From contig NZ_JPLZ01000004.1 of NCBI RefSeq assembly GCF_000735135.1, forward strand, positions 22,130 to 86,129: a stretch of DNA of 64,000 nt, written 5' to 3'. This document shows positions 25,554 through 35,379 of the stretch, one piece after another. The position numbers were made by a program, and so were the translations under genes. This DNA comes from Chryseobacterium sp. FH1 (lineage in GTDB: Bacteria > Bacteroidota > Bacteroidia > Flavobacteriales > Weeksellaceae). The notes beneath the pieces are model-generated. The model made no database searches and was not told the DNA's origin. It saw nothing but the letters and a program-made list of their open reading frames with translations. Every line of letters begins with the position of its first letter. Position 1 is the stretch's first letter.

Positions 25554-26246
25554 TTATTTTGTTACGATGTAAACTTCCTCGTACGGCTGAATCAACACCC
25601 AACCGTTGCCGGAAAATTTCATTTGGAATTCTTCGCCACTTCCTCTGCCGATGAGGCTTTTGAGAGAAACGTTGGTTTTGAGTTCTGGTGTCAGGTTTCC
25701 GGACCACGCGACTGTTGCGTTTGGGTCGGTGAAAACAGGTGCGTCTGGCGTTACCAAAAGCGTCAAAGGATGGCCGTGCGTGGTGATGGCGATGTGGCCG
25801 GTTCCCGTAAGTTTCACTTGGAAAAGTCCGCCTGCCATAACGCCTGCGATGCTTTTTAGCATTTTGATGTCGCTTTTGATGCTTTGGTCGTGGGCCAAAA
25901 CGTCGTTTCCGTTGACGGAGATGGATTCATTTTCGAGGTAAAGGATTCTTACTTTTTTGCCGTTGTCTGCAACGTACAATCTGCCGGTTCCTTCGGCTTT
26001 CATCAGTTTTGTGCCTTCGCCAGAAATTGCTTTTTTGAGAAGGTTGCCCAGTCCACCGGAAAGCATTCCTTGTCTTTCGAAATTGACGTTCCCAACGTAG
26101 CCGACCATACTTCCGGCCTTAGTCCAAACCGCTTGGTTGTTGAGGTTGATTTCCAGAAGTTCTGGTTTCTCCAGCTCGAAATGGTCTTTTTCCTGTGAAT
26201 TTTCTTTGGTCTCGTTGACGAAAGCTTCGATTGAAAATTTGCTCAT
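25554..26246 (-). CDS. AIM24 family protein
   Basis: The 230-residue protein matches the AIM24 (PF01987, formerly DUF124) beta-helix family: LEINLNNQAVWTKAGSMVGY near the start, GTGHIAITTHGHPLTLLV in the middle and GSGEEFQMKFSGNGWVLIQP near the end. In bacteria these proteins form trimeric beta-prisms of unknown function and are usually cytoplasmic, and no signal peptide is seen here. It appears monocistronic. A dispersed repeat and a terminator follow it. Confidence 0.88.
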   Translation of the reverse strand: MSKFSIEAFVNETKENSQEKDHFELEKPELLEINLNNQAVWTKAGSMVGYVGNVNFERQGMLSGGLGNLLKKAISGEGTKLMKAEGTGRLYVADNGKKVRILYLENESISVNGNDVLAHDQSIKSDIKMLKSIAGVMAGGLFQVKLTGTGHIAITTHGHPLTLLVTPDAPVFTDPNATVAWSGNLTPELKTNVSLKSLIGRGSGEEFQMKFSGNGWVLIQPYEEVYIVTK

Positions 26247-26336
26247 AGTTTGTATTTTTTTAGTTATACCAAGCTAAGGATTTTTTTGATAGGATTGATA
26301 TTAAATATTTGAAAATGGATTATCCTCACCCTAAAT

Positions 26337-26355
26337 CCCTCTCCAAAGGAGAGGG
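26337..26355. repeat. CCCTCTCC/GGAGAGGG palindrome, second copy
   Basis: Perfect 8-bp arms around AAA, the same arms as at 7104-7123. Confidence 0.65.
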
Positions 26356-26371
26356 ACTCTGACTCAAGAAA

Positions 26372-26398
26372 AAAACCTAACAAGAACGGTTAGGTTTT
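26372..26398 (-). terminator. terminator of the RND efflux operon
   Basis: AAAACCTAAC and GTTAGGTTTT form a 10-bp stem with a 7-base loop, followed by a T-run on the minus strand, 27 bases after the outer membrane factor stop. Confidence 0.8.
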
Positions 26399-26424
26399 AA
26401 ATATAATAGGTAAAAATTTGGTGT

Positions 26425-27831
26425 CTAAAATTGTCCGCCTCCGAGTGCTCTGTAGAATTCGGTAACGGCCTGAAGTTGTTGCAATTTGTCATTCACTCCG
26501 GAAAGTCTGGCTTGTAGCAAAGCTTGCTCGGATGTCAAAACATTGACGTAATTCACGTTGGATGAATAGGTTAATAGTTCTTTGTTGAATTCTAACGCTT
26601 TCTCCAAAGATTGGATTTGTAATTGTCTTGTGTCTTCTTTCTCCTTCGCTTTTTGATAGGACAATAATGAGTTCGAAACTTCGGAACCTGCAGTTAGTAA
26701 AGCTTTTTCGAATGTATAATAAGCCTGCATTTTACGGGCTTCCATAATTCTTACCTGTGCTTTTCTGGTTCCCATTTGGAAAATATTTTGTGTCACCGTT
26801 CCTCCAAGTGTGTAGAACAGAGAATTAGTGAAAAAACTTTCCAAAGTTCTGGATGACAATCCCAAAGTTCCTGTGATGCTAATCGTTGGATAAACCTGCG
26901 CCATCGCCATATTTTTGTTCTCGAAAGCCTGACGGAAAGTTAATTCGGCCGACTGAACATCAGGACGATTTTTCAATAATGAAGCAGGAACTCCAGTTTT
27001 TAAATCTGTGTAAATTACCTGAGAATCGATGGAATTTCTGTCAATCGATTGCGGATTATCATTCATTAAAATATTCAGGGAATTCTCGGTTTGCTGGATT
27101 TGCATTTCCAAATCCGGAACCGACAATTGCGCCGAATAAAGATTTGCCTTACTTTGTTCCACGTCAGCTCCTGTCAGATATGCCGCGTCCATCAACAACT
27201 TTACAGATTCTACATCTTGTTTACGAAGTTCAATGGTCTGTTTTGTAATTTCCAATTGCTTATCCAGCGAAATCAATTGATAATATAACGTCGCCGCCTG
27301 CGCTACCATTTGTGTTTGAATGGCGCGTTTTGCCGCATCAGTTTGAAGAAATCCTGCGTAGGCCGAGTTTTTAAGCGCTTTGATTCTTCCCCAAACATCG
27401 ATTTCCCAACCTGTTGAGATTCCTAATCTGTACACCAGCAAATCGGGCATCACGAAGTTTCCACCTTGCGCCGCTGCACTATTTTTGGTTTCTGTCACAG
27501 AAGCAATGCCATCCAGACTTGGGAGATTCTGCAATTTGGATTGTTTGAAAACGGCACTTGCTTCCTGGATTCTGGCGACCGCTACTTTCAAATCCAGATT
27601 ATTCTGAATGGTTTTATTGATGATATTCTGAAGTTTGACATCTGTGAAGATTTGGTTCCACGCAACGTTGGCTACAGAAGTACTGTCATTATTGGTTTTT
27701 TGTCGGAACAGATTGTCCTGTCGACTTTGCTCGATGTCTGGACTCTTGTAAGTATCCGTGACTTTACACGAGTAAAAGAAACCAGCGACACCTGCTAATA
27801 TGATTAGATTTTTTAATTTCATTTTTCTCAA
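26425..27831 (-). CDS. RND efflux outer membrane lipoprotein (NodT/OprM-like)
   Basis: The 468-residue outer membrane channel has signal peptide II (Cys22 in FFYSCKVTD) and two TolC-like OEP repeats (about 55-245 and 270-460). These include IQNNLDLKVAVARIQEA, GWEIDVWGRIKA and LLKNRPDVQSAE, signatures of the NodT/OprM lipoprotein group. A second ATG three codons in (MKLKN) is an equally good start. It completes the adaptor-pump-channel operon 32293-26425 and should export drugs or other toxic amphiphiles. Confidence 0.92.
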   Translation of the reverse strand: MRKMKLKNLIILAGVAGFFYSCKVTDTYKSPDIEQSRQDNLFRQKTNNDSTSVANVAWNQIFTDVKLQNIINKTIQNNLDLKVAVARIQEASAVFKQSKLQNLPSLDGIASVTETKNSAAAQGGNFVMPDLLVYRLGISTGWEIDVWGRIKALKNSAYAGFLQTDAAKRAIQTQMVAQAATLYYQLISLDKQLEITKQTIELRKQDVESVKLLMDAAYLTGADVEQSKANLYSAQLSVPDLEMQIQQTENSLNILMNDNPQSIDRNSIDSQVIYTDLKTGVPASLLKNRPDVQSAELTFRQAFENKNMAMAQVYPTISITGTLGLSSRTLESFFTNSLFYTLGGTVTQNIFQMGTRKAQVRIMEARKMQAYYTFEKALLTAGSEVSNSLLSYQKAKEKEDTRQLQIQSLEKALEFNKELLTYSSNVNYVNVLTSEQALLQARLSGVNDKLQQLQAVTEFYRALGGGQF

Positions 27832-27837
27832 GTTTAA

Positions 27838-27878
27838 TTGCGCATTCCTAGGGCTTTACCCTAGGCTTTTTGATTGCG
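27838..27878. repeat. CCTAGGG hairpin flanked by ATTGCGC repeats
   Basis: CCTAGGG (27847-27853) and CCCTAGG (27859-27865) are inverted arms around CTTTA. The word ATTGCGC occurs directly on both sides. It lies in the gap between the RND pump and channel genes. Confidence 0.55.
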
Positions 27879-27896
27879 CCACTACGTGGCTTTGGA

Positions 27897-30800
27897 TTAT
27901 TCGCTAAGTTCGCCTTCATATTTATCAGACACTTTCTTGCTGCTCACTTTTTCCTGCAGATACATAAAGACAGCGAACAAAATCGGAATAAAAAACACAC
28001 CGAATATAGTTCCGAAAAGCATTCCTCCAATCGCTCCAATTCCGATGGATTGGTTACCAACCGCTCCTGCTCCAGTGGAAATCGCCAATGGAATCAAACC
28101 GAAAATGAACGCAAACGAGGTCATCAAAATCGGACGAAGTCTTTGTTTAGCACCACTAATTGCCGCGTGTGCAATTGTGTAACCTTTTTTCCTCGCATCC
28201 AGGGCAAATTCTACAATCAGGATCGCATTCTTGGCCAAGAGTCCAATCAACATAATGAGTGAAATCTGAGTGTAAATATTATTAGAACCACCAATCCAGC
28301 TGCTGAACATCATTACCCCAGCCAAACCAACCGGCAACGACAACATTACTGCAAATGGTAAAATGTAACTTTCATACTGCGCTGCCAAAAGGAAATAAAC
28401 GAACACACAACATAAAATAAAGATGTAAACGGTTTGTCCTCCCGCGGTAACTTCCTCTCTCGTCAAACCAGAAAATTCGTAGCCGTAACCTTGTGGCAAG
28501 GTTTCTTTTGCAACTCTTTCAACGGTGTTGATTGCGTCTCCAGAAGAGAAACCAGGATTTGGTGTTCCGTTCAGTGATATTGCTGTAAATAGATTGAATC
28601 TTCCGATTGCTTGCGGACCATAAACTTTTCTTGCGGTAATGAATCTGCTTAATGGTGCCATTTCGCCATTCGAATTTCGAACTTGGATCATATTGAAACT
28701 CTCCAGATTTTCTCTGTCCTCAAAAGGTGCTTGATAAATTACACGATATTGCTTCCCAAAGAGATTGACATTCGACGCGTAAACACCACCGTAATAACCT
28801 TGCATTGTCGTTAAAATATCATTGATGGTAAATCCTGCAGCTTTGGTTGCAGCAATATCAATATCAATCATATATTGCGGATAATTCGGGTTGAAAGAGG
28901 TAAAAGTTCTTTGAATATCCGGTTGTTGATTCATTTTATCGATGAAATCATTGGTCACTTTGGTCAAGTCTGCGATGCTTCCACCTTTCTGATCTTGGAT
29001 CTGCATTTCGAAACCTGCGGCATTACCAAAACCTTGCAACGTTGGCCTTCCGAAGAAAGTCATCTTTGCATCCTTGATTCCAGCAGTTTCTTTGTACATC
29101 CTCGCAACAAAAGATTGCAAGTCGGTTCCTTTATCTGTTCTGTCTTTCCAGTCTTTCAGTTTTACGATGAGCATTCCGTTGTTGGAACCACTTCCACTGA
29201 TCATTCCTCGACCAGAAACTTTGAAGATGTGTAGAACTTCCGGTTGTTTTTTGACGATGTCTTCCACTTTCTGCATCACTTCTCTCGTCCGATTTTCATT
29301 GGAACCAATTGGAAGCGAGATGTCCATAAAAATCCCGCCCATATCTTCACTTGGAACGAAGGATTTCGGTGTCGTGTTCATTAACCAAACAAAAATTCCA
29401 GCAAAAACCGCCAGTCCTGCGAAGGCCATCCATTTTTTTCTTAATAAAAATAAAATTCCCCGTGTATAACGTTTCACCATCGCATCAAAAATGATATTAA
29501 AATTGGTAAAAAACCTTTCCAAGAAATTCTTTTTCTTTTCTTCGTGAGAATGAGGCTTGAGGAAAATCGCACATAAAGCTGGACTTAACGTCAATGCATT
29601 GACGGCGGATAATATAATTGAGATCGCTAATGTCAATCCAAATTGTTTGTAGAAAACTCCGGCAGAACCAGAGATAAAACTCACCGGAATGAAAACCGCC
29701 GCCATTACCAAAGTAATACTGATAATCGCGCCACTGATCTCATCCATTGCATTCACAGAAGCTCGTAGTGGTGATTTTTCGCCATTTTCCAATTTACTGT
29801 GAACAGCCTCTACAACTACAATTGCATCATCGACCACAATTCCCACCGCCAAAATCAAGGCAAAAAGTGTTAATAGATTGATCGTAAATCCAAAAATACT
29901 TAGAAAGAAAAATGTTCCCACAATTGCAACCGGAACCGAAATCGCCGGAATCAAAGTTGAACGCCAATCCTGCAGAAATAAGAAAACCACGATGAATACA
30001 AGGATAAACGCCTCAAACAAAGTATGGATCACTTTCTCGATGGACGCGTCCAAAAAGTCGTTGGCGTTGACAAGCGCAACATATTTCACACCTTTCGGAA
30101 ATGATTCCTGTGCTTTATCAAGAACCGCAATCGATTGGTCGATAACTTCTTGAGCATTGGAACCTGCTGTTTGTGCAACCGCCATACCAATGGAAGGATT
30201 TCCGTCCGTGACACTAGTTCCTGTATAATCTTGCGCACCAAGTTCAACTCTTGCCACATCTTTCAGTTTCAAGGTTTGTCCATTCTCAGTAGCTTTGATG
30301 ATGATATTATCGAATTCTGGAATCTCGGTTAATCTTCCTTTATATTTTAAAGTATATCTGAAACTCTGGTTACTCTCGTCACCTAAACTTCCTGGCGCCG
30401 CCTCGATATTTTGTTCAGCTAAAAGCGTACTGATATCCGATGGCACAAGTCCATAGGAAGCCATTTTGTTTGGATCCAACCAAATTCTGATCGAGTAATC
30501 TTTAGAACCAAAAACCGTCACATCACCAACGCCCGTTACCCTTTTGATTTGTGGAACGATATTGATGTTGGTGTAATTCTGAAGGAAAGTCATATCATAC
30601 GCAGGATTCTCACTGTAGAGCGAGAAGATCAATACGTTGGAACTTTGTCTCTTCAAAACGGTAACTCCGGCTTGTGTAACTTCTCGAGGTAGAAGAGAAT
30701 TCGCTCTGGAAACCCTGTTTTGAACGTTTACCGCGGCGATATCCGGATCAACACCTTGCTTGAAATAAACAGTCACCGATCCCGACCCGTCGTTGGTCGC

Positions 30801-31043
30801 GGAAGAAGTCATATACGTCATTCCTTCCACACCATTGATCTGCTCCTCGAGGGGAACGATTACACTTTTCAAGATAACATCGGCATTCGCACCTTGATAA
30901 CTTGTGTTCACCACTACGGTTGGAGGCGCGATATCTGGATATTGAGAAACCGGCAAAGTCACGATTCCCAATACACCAAGGATCACGATGATGATTGAAA
31001 TAACGGTGGATAATACCGGACGTTCTATAAATTTTTTAAACAT
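27897..31043 (-). CDS. RND efflux pump, HAE1/AcrB family
   Basis: The 1048-residue trimeric inner membrane pump is driven by proton influx. It has the full AcrB layout of 12 membrane segments and two large periplasmic loops: FIERPVLSTVISIIIVILG at the start, the proton-relay pair in GIVVDDAIVVVEAV at about residues 404-405, and GLLAKNAILIVEFA with its lysine in the tenth segment. It takes drugs from the periplasm and passes them to the channel at 26425 through the adaptor at 31145. It is the middle gene of the operon. Confidence 0.95.
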   Translation of the reverse strand: MFKKFIERPVLSTVISIIIVILGVLGIVTLPVSQYPDIAPPTVVVNTSYQGANADVILKSVIVPLEEQINGVEGMTYMTSSATNDGSGSVTVYFKQGVDPDIAAVNVQNRVSRANSLLPREVTQAGVTVLKRQSSNVLIFSLYSENPAYDMTFLQNYTNINIVPQIKRVTGVGDVTVFGSKDYSIRIWLDPNKMASYGLVPSDISTLLAEQNIEAAPGSLGDESNQSFRYTLKYKGRLTEIPEFDNIIIKATENGQTLKLKDVARVELGAQDYTGTSVTDGNPSIGMAVAQTAGSNAQEVIDQSIAVLDKAQESFPKGVKYVALVNANDFLDASIEKVIHTLFEAFILVFIVVFLFLQDWRSTLIPAISVPVAIVGTFFFLSIFGFTINLLTLFALILAVGIVVDDAIVVVEAVHSKLENGEKSPLRASVNAMDEISGAIISITLVMAAVFIPVSFISGSAGVFYKQFGLTLAISIILSAVNALTLSPALCAIFLKPHSHEEKKKNFLERFFTNFNIIFDAMVKRYTRGILFLLRKKWMAFAGLAVFAGIFVWLMNTTPKSFVPSEDMGGIFMDISLPIGSNENRTREVMQKVEDIVKKQPEVLHIFKVSGRGMISGSGSNNGMLIVKLKDWKDRTDKGTDLQSFVARMYKETAGIKDAKMTFFGRPTLQGFGNAAGFEMQIQDQKGGSIADLTKVTNDFIDKMNQQPDIQRTFTSFNPNYPQYMIDIDIAATKAAGFTINDILTTMQGYYGGVYASNVNLFGKQYRVIYQAPFEDRENLESFNMIQVRNSNGEMAPLSRFITARKVYGPQAIGRFNLFTAISLNGTPNPGFSSGDAINTVERVAKETLPQGYGYEFSGLTREEVTAGGQTVYIFILCCVFVYFLLAAQYESYILPFAVMLSLPVGLAGVMMFSSWIGGSNNIYTQISLIMLIGLLAKNAILIVEFALDARKKGYTIAHAAISGAKQRLRPILMTSFAFIFGLIPLAISTGAGAVGNQSIGIGAIGGMLFGTIFGVFFIPILFAVFMYLQEKVSSKKVSDKYEGELSE

Positions 31044-31144
31044 ATATTTTTAGACTAAAAGAAAAAAGATGAAGGATAAAAGACTTTCAGCATTAAAAGC
31101 TTTCAAATTCTCACTTTTGACATTAATAAAATAATTTGGAAAGA

Positions 31145-32293
31145 CTATTTTTTATTGATGACATTTTGCAAAGTCGTTTCTTTCGGCACTACGACGGTTT
31201 CATCTTTCAAAAGTCCAACACCTTCTACAACCACCTTGTCACCAGCTTTCAATCCGGAAGTCACAGCGTAAGTCAATCCGTCTGGAAGATCTTCAACTTT
31301 GATTTCTGCAGATTTCACTTTGTTGTCCGCGCCAATCAGGTAAACGAAAAATTTCCCTTGAAGTTCGTAAGTTGCCGCTTGAGGAACGATGATCACGTCT
31401 TCCAGATTGTTTGGCAATTGAACTGTTGCGCTGTAGCCACTTCTCAGCAAGCCTTTAGGATTTGCAAACGTTGCTCTCATAGAGAATGAACCTGTGTTTG
31501 GATCAACCAATCCACTGATGGATTCAATTTTTCCTTTTTCGTCATATTTGCTTCCGTCTGATAAAATCAAATCCACCAATGGTGAATTTTTCAGTTTTTC
31601 TTTGATTGTTGCGCCTTCGGAATGTTTGAAGAAATCCAACTGCTGTTTTTCATTAATTGAAAAATAAGCGAATATCTTTGAAACATTTGAAACCGTAGTC
31701 AACGGCTGCGTAGTCGCTGTGCTGATGTAACTTCCTGCTTTGTAAGGCAATGTTCCAACTACGCCACTTACTGGGCTGTAAAGTTTGGTGTAGCCTGCAT
31801 TGACCTGAGCATTGGTCAACTGAGCTTGCGTTTCGGCCAACGATGCTTTTGCAGATTTGAGACCCAATTCTGCAGCTTGAAGTTCATAGGCCGAGATGAT
31901 TTTTTTATCAACCAAAGGTTTGGTTTTGGTGACTTGCATCTGTGCAGTAGCAACCGCTGCTCTTGCGCTGTTCATCGTAGCTTGTGCGGCTAAAACAGAC
32001 TGTTCGTATTGAGGATTTCTGATGAGGAAAAGCAATTGTCCTTTGCTGACCTGACTACCTTCGTCGATGTAGATTTTTTCTACAAAACCGTCAATTTTCG
32101 GACGGATCTCTACGTTTTCTACACCTTCCAATCTGGCAGGATATTGTGTCAAATTTTCAGCGGGCCCACTTTTCGCAACAATATATTGATATGGTTGAGG
32201 CGGTAATTCTTTTTTCTCGTCTTTGTTTTCTGACTTGGAACAAGAAGTCAAAAGACCTAAAACAACAAAAAAGCCAAGCGCGATATTCCTCAT
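31145..32293 (-). CDS. RND periplasmic adaptor (AcrA-like) lipoprotein
   Basis: The 382-residue membrane fusion protein has signal peptide II (Cys18 in LGLLTSCSKSE) and two lipoyl halves (EIRPKIDGFVEKIYIDEGSQV and LYSPVSGVVGTLPYKAGSY). It has a helical hairpin between them and beta-barrel and membrane-proximal domains after. The ATG at 32293 is chosen because it starts the lipoprotein signal; the ATG at 32389 would add 32 residues lying in the promoter region. It opens the RND operon. Inverted repeats upstream suggest control by a TetR-type repressor not encoded in this window. Confidence 0.93.
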   Translation of the reverse strand: MRNIALGFFVVLGLLTSCSKSENKDEKKELPPQPYQYIVAKSGPAENLTQYPARLEGVENVEIRPKIDGFVEKIYIDEGSQVSKGQLLFLIRNPQYEQSVLAAQATMNSARAAVATAQMQVTKTKPLVDKKIISAYELQAAELGLKSAKASLAETQAQLTNAQVNAGYTKLYSPVSGVVGTLPYKAGSYISTATTQPLTTVSNVSKIFAYFSINEKQQLDFFKHSEGATIKEKLKNSPLVDLILSDGSKYDEKGKIESISGLVDPNTGSFSMRATFANPKGLLRSGYSATVQLPNNLEDVIIVPQAATYELQGKFFVYLIGADNKVKSAEIKVEDLPDGLTYAVTSGLKAGDKVVVEGVGLLKDETVVVPKETTLQNVINKK

Positions 32294-32353
32294 AAATACT
32301 AATTTTTTAGATATGTTTTCAAACAAACGTTCAAATTTATTGATTAAATACAA

Positions 32354-32370
32354 AATACACGTTACGTATT
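32354..32370. promoter_or_regulatory. inverted repeat AATAC-N7-GTATT in the RND operon leader
   Basis: AATAC (32354-32358) and GTATT (32366-32370) flank ACGTTAC. It lies between the putative -7 box (32387-32394) and the start codon, where a repressor could act. Weak on sequence alone. Confidence 0.35.
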
Positions 32371-32386
32371 CAATAATAAAATCTAT

Positions 32387-32394
32387 CAAATATA
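32387..32394 (-). promoter_or_regulatory. -7 box of the RND operon
   Basis: TATATTTG on the minus strand, 93 bases before the adaptor ATG. A TTG lies 16 bases further upstream, shorter than the usual 19-20 spacing. Confidence 0.45.
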
Positions 32395-32467
32395 ATCAAC
32401 AAAACTATGACAATTGACTTTCAATAAGTTAAAAAATAATTTTAATGAATATTTAACATATTGCAAT

Positions 32468-32481
32468 CAAACAATTGTTTG
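32468..32481. promoter_or_regulatory. palindrome CAAACAATTGTTTG upstream of the RND operon
   Basis: A perfect 14-base palindrome that overlaps a second one (AATTGTTT-G-AAACAATT, 32473-32489). The half-site TCAAACA is the same as in the palindrome before the TolC gene at 24353. The rest of 32500-32750 holds nothing I recognise. Confidence 0.4.
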
Positions 32482-32754
32482 AAACAATTCTTTAATTTTG
32501 ATTTCCTTGAAGCGATATATGCTCCTTATTCAAATCAAAATTGATCTCAATATTCATCTTTGATGTTGATAAATTTGCTCGTAACAAAACTATGTTCTAA
32601 TTTTCACAAACCACTTACCTGAGCTACAAAAATGATTACCAATTTTACTTATAATAAATTTTATAAAAAATTGTACTGTGAAGTAATTTGGCAATCAAAA
32701 TTTAATTGGATATTTGAGATTTGACATTGATGAAAATTAAAAAATACTCTGCAA

Positions 32755-33214
32755 ATGAAAAGTAATTTGAAATATTTCACATGGGTGATTATAATTCTTG
32801 GAATCATTACACCATTTATAGATTATGCTGTTATAATTCAAATTGTTAATTCCTTTCGTTGCGATTTTGTTTATTTCAATAGTCACTTTCTTTTTTAATC
32901 TAATTAAATATAAAAAAGAAGTATTCAAAAAAAAATCAACAGTTCTACTCCCATTACTTCCTATTTTCTTAACTTCACAATTAATCTCGACCTTCACGGT
33001 TGACAGAATTCAAAGATTTAGAAGTGATATTATCATTAAGAAAATTGAAGGAAAAGAAATTGCCATAACTTTGACTCCAACAGCAAATTTTGGAATCGAG
33101 TATCACAAATTGAAGAACAATAGCTTTGTTATCCAGTATTATAGAGGATTTTTAATTTCAGAAAAATATGATAATGAAGAAAAAAAATGGAAATCTTACG
33201 GCTGTAATGATTGA
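32755..33214 (+). pseudogene. small two-helix membrane protein, apparently frameshifted
   Basis: From the ATG at 32755 the frame encodes MKSNLKYFTWVIIILGIITP and continues to IDYAVIIQI, then runs into unrelated sequence and stops. From about 32843 the +1 frame continues naturally with LIPFVAILFISIVTFFFNLI and a hydrophilic C-terminus ending WKSYGCND at 33214. Two membrane helices followed by a small domain are seen when both parts are joined. Without a frameshift, the second part would have to start at the TTG at 32843, with a stop codon just before it. I do not recognise the family. It overlaps the next gene by 8 bases. Confidence 0.5.
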
Positions 33215-33764
33215 TAAAAACAAACCACTCCCAATCCTCTTCAGCCTCAATTCCCTCTACTTATCGTTGCTCTACTTTAGGTTATTTTGGATTTCGGATG
33301 GCATGGAAACACCTCAGCTTCTGATTTATAAATATGCGCTTTATTCCGTGTTCTTGGTTTATCCGCTTTTCATCTTCTCGATTTTAATTTTTTCGAAAAT
33401 GACAAAGGCGAATATGTTTCTCAAGTTTTTGATTTTCGGATTGGTTTTATCTGGTCCGGTTTTGTACTTCTACACCTTTGATTTATTCCAACAAGAGGAA
33501 CTTTTGTGTGGTTACTTGGTAATTTTGATACAATGTTTGATTCAATCCCAAGCAGTGAGAGATGAGGAAATGATTGCGAGATTTGCGAGTGTTTATGCAG
33601 GAAAATTGCTGTTGTGGTTTTTCATTTTGATCTTATCGCTGTCATATCTTTTGATTAATGACAATGATATTTTGATGAATATGCTATTTGGAGGCGTGTA
33701 CTATTTGAGCGTCGGCATCTTGGATTATTTCGTTAACAAGTATAAATTTCTGACCGAAAAATAA
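33207..33764 (+). CDS. hypothetical membrane protein
   Basis: The 185-residue product from the ATG at 33207 has about five hydrophobic segments (LPILFSLNSLYLSLLYF, YALYSVFLVYPLFIFSILIF, FLIFGLVLSGPVLYFY, LLLWFFILILSLSYLL and MLFGGVYYLSVGILDYF). I chose this ATG because it gives the common 8-base overlap with the gene before. An earlier ATG at 33168 would overlap it by 47 bases. The family is not recognised. It ends 11 bases before the convergent methyltransferase gene. Confidence 0.6.
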   Translation: MIDKNKPLPILFSLNSLYLSLLYFRLFWISDGMETPQLLIYKYALYSVFLVYPLFIFSILIFSKMTKANMFLKFLIFGLVLSGPVLYFYTFDLFQQEELLCGYLVILIQCLIQSQAVRDEEMIARFASVYAGKLLLWFFILILSLSYLLINDNDILMNMLFGGVYYLSVGILDYFVNKYKFLTEK

Positions 33765-33775
33765 TTGAATGTAAA

Positions 33776-34543
33776 TTAGGATTTCCTCACAACGGGCAGA
33801 ATCTCATTTTTGTTCAAACCAAATCTTTTGATTTCCGTTTCTGAGAATTTTTGAGAATAGAAATTAGCATCAACTTCAAAACCAACACTTTTCAATCGAT
33901 CGAAGTAATCCATTCCGTACCAACGAACGTGATCGTATTGTCCAAAATGTTTTTGACGTTCCTTCGGATCTGTAATTGTGAAATCTTCGTAAGTTGTTTC
34001 GAGAGAATTTCTCATCGGAACTTGCACGATTCCCCAGCCTTTTGGTTTCATCACGCGATAAAGTTCTGACATTGCTTTTCTGTCATCGATGATGTGTTCC
34101 AAAACGTGGTTGCAAATAATGACATCGTAAGTATTATCTGCAAAAGGCAGATCCAAAATATCCGCTTTCACATCCACAATCGGTGAGAAAAGATCGGCCG
34201 ACGTGTAATCCAGATTTTTCATTTTTTTGAATTTTCTCAAAAATTCCTGTTCCGGAGCGATGTGCAAAACTTTCAGTTTAGCTGTGAAAAAATCAGTTTC
34301 ATTTTGAAGATAAAGCCACATTTGGCGGTGTCTTTCTAATGACAAAGTTCCTGGCGAAAGCGCATTTGCACGTTGTTTTCCGTAGCCGTATGGTAAGAAT
34401 TTGTGGTAAGATTTACCATCGATCGGATCGGTAAAATTATCACCTTTGAAAAAGAGAACAATCAAAGGACGCAAAAAAATGCTTAAGTTAATAAGCATTG
34501 GTCTTGGAATTTTATTGAGTAGAAATTTGGTGAATTTTTTCAT
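33776..34543 (-). CDS. class I SAM-dependent methyltransferase
   Basis: The 255-residue protein has a methyltransferase type 11 core. LKVLHIAPEQEF is an altered motif I without the usual glycine run, followed by VKADILDLPFADNTYDVIICNHVLEHIIDD and LYRVMKPKGWGIVQVP. The substrate is not evident. It follows map by only 3 bases and is probably co-transcribed with it, a pairing also seen in other flavobacteria as far as I recall. The N-terminal part contains a hydrophobic stretch (PRPMLINLSIFLRPLIVLFF) that may be membrane-associated. Confidence 0.8.
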   Translation of the reverse strand: MKKFTKFLLNKIPRPMLINLSIFLRPLIVLFFKGDNFTDPIDGKSYHKFLPYGYGKQRANALSPGTLSLERHRQMWLYLQNETDFFTAKLKVLHIAPEQEFLRKFKKMKNLDYTSADLFSPIVDVKADILDLPFADNTYDVIICNHVLEHIIDDRKAMSELYRVMKPKGWGIVQVPMRNSLETTYEDFTITDPKERQKHFGQYDHVRWYGMDYFDRLKSVGFEVDANFYSQKFSETEIKRFGLNKNEILPVVRKS

Positions 34544-34546
34544 TAA

Positions 34547-35356
34547 TTAAAAATCCAGCTGAAACGCTTTTTCCTCATCGGATTTGATTCCCAAAGCTTC
34601 GTAGATGTAATCGTAGGTAGAAAGCAAAACAGGTTTTCCGTTGATGATGCAAACATCGTGTTCGAAATGCGCAGATGTTTTGTTGTCCAAAGTCGTCACC
34701 GTCCAACCGTCATTGTGGAACTTCACTTTCTCGGTTCCAAGGTTGATCATTGGCTCGATAGCAAGTGCAATTCCGTCTTTCAGGACTTTTCCACTTCCAG
34801 GTTTTCCGTAGTTAGGAACTTGAGGATCTTCGTGCATTTTTCTACCAACGCCGTGCCCAACCAATTCGCGAACCACGCCATAGCCTTCTTTCTCACAATG
34901 TTTTTGGATCGCGTTGGAAATATCACCAACACGTTTTCCTCTCACACACTGCTCGATTCCTTTATAAAGTGATTCTTTCGCAACTTTCAACAATTTTTTG
35001 TCTTCCGCAGAAATTTCACCGACTTCGAAAGTATAAGCGTGATCGCCTACAAAACCATTCCAGAAAACACCGCAATCTACGGACAAAATCGTCCCTTCTT
35101 TTACCGGTTCTGTGTTTGGAATACCGTGAACAACTTGGTCATTCGGAGAAATACAAAGCGATGCAGGAAATCCGCCATAACCTAAAAATGCTGGTTCTGC
35201 ACCGTGATCTTTGATAAAATCGTAAGCTAATTTGTCAAGATGTAAAGTTGTAACTCCCGGCTTTATTTCCTTAGCTAACATCCCCAAAGTCTGGGAAACC
35301 AATCTTGCACTTTGCTTCATCAACCGAAGCTCCTCTATTGTTTTTAGTTGAATCAT
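34547..35356 (-). CDS. map: methionine aminopeptidase, type I
   Basis: Map removes the initiator methionine from new proteins in the cytoplasm. The 269-residue product has all five metal ligands: Asp94 (VDCG), Asp105 (GDHAYTF), His168 (GHGVGRKMHE), Glu201 (AIEPM) and Glu232 (AHFEHDV). It also has His77 of the substrate pocket (VVHGIP). It lacks the type II insert and the long N-terminal extension, so it is type Ia. It is followed closely by the methyltransferase gene. Confidence 0.97.
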   Translation of the reverse strand: MIQLKTIEELRLMKQSARLVSQTLGMLAKEIKPGVTTLHLDKLAYDFIKDHGAEPAFLGYGGFPASLCISPNDQVVHGIPNTEPVKEGTILSVDCGVFWNGFVGDHAYTFEVGEISAEDKKLLKVAKESLYKGIEQCVRGKRVGDISNAIQKHCEKEGYGVVRELVGHGVGRKMHEDPQVPNYGKPGSGKVLKDGIALAIEPMINLGTEKVKFHNDGWTVTTLDNKTSAHFEHDVCIINGKPVLLSTYDYIYEALGIKSDEEKAFQLDF

Positions 35357-35379
35357 TTAAAATTGTATTAATGTATGAT

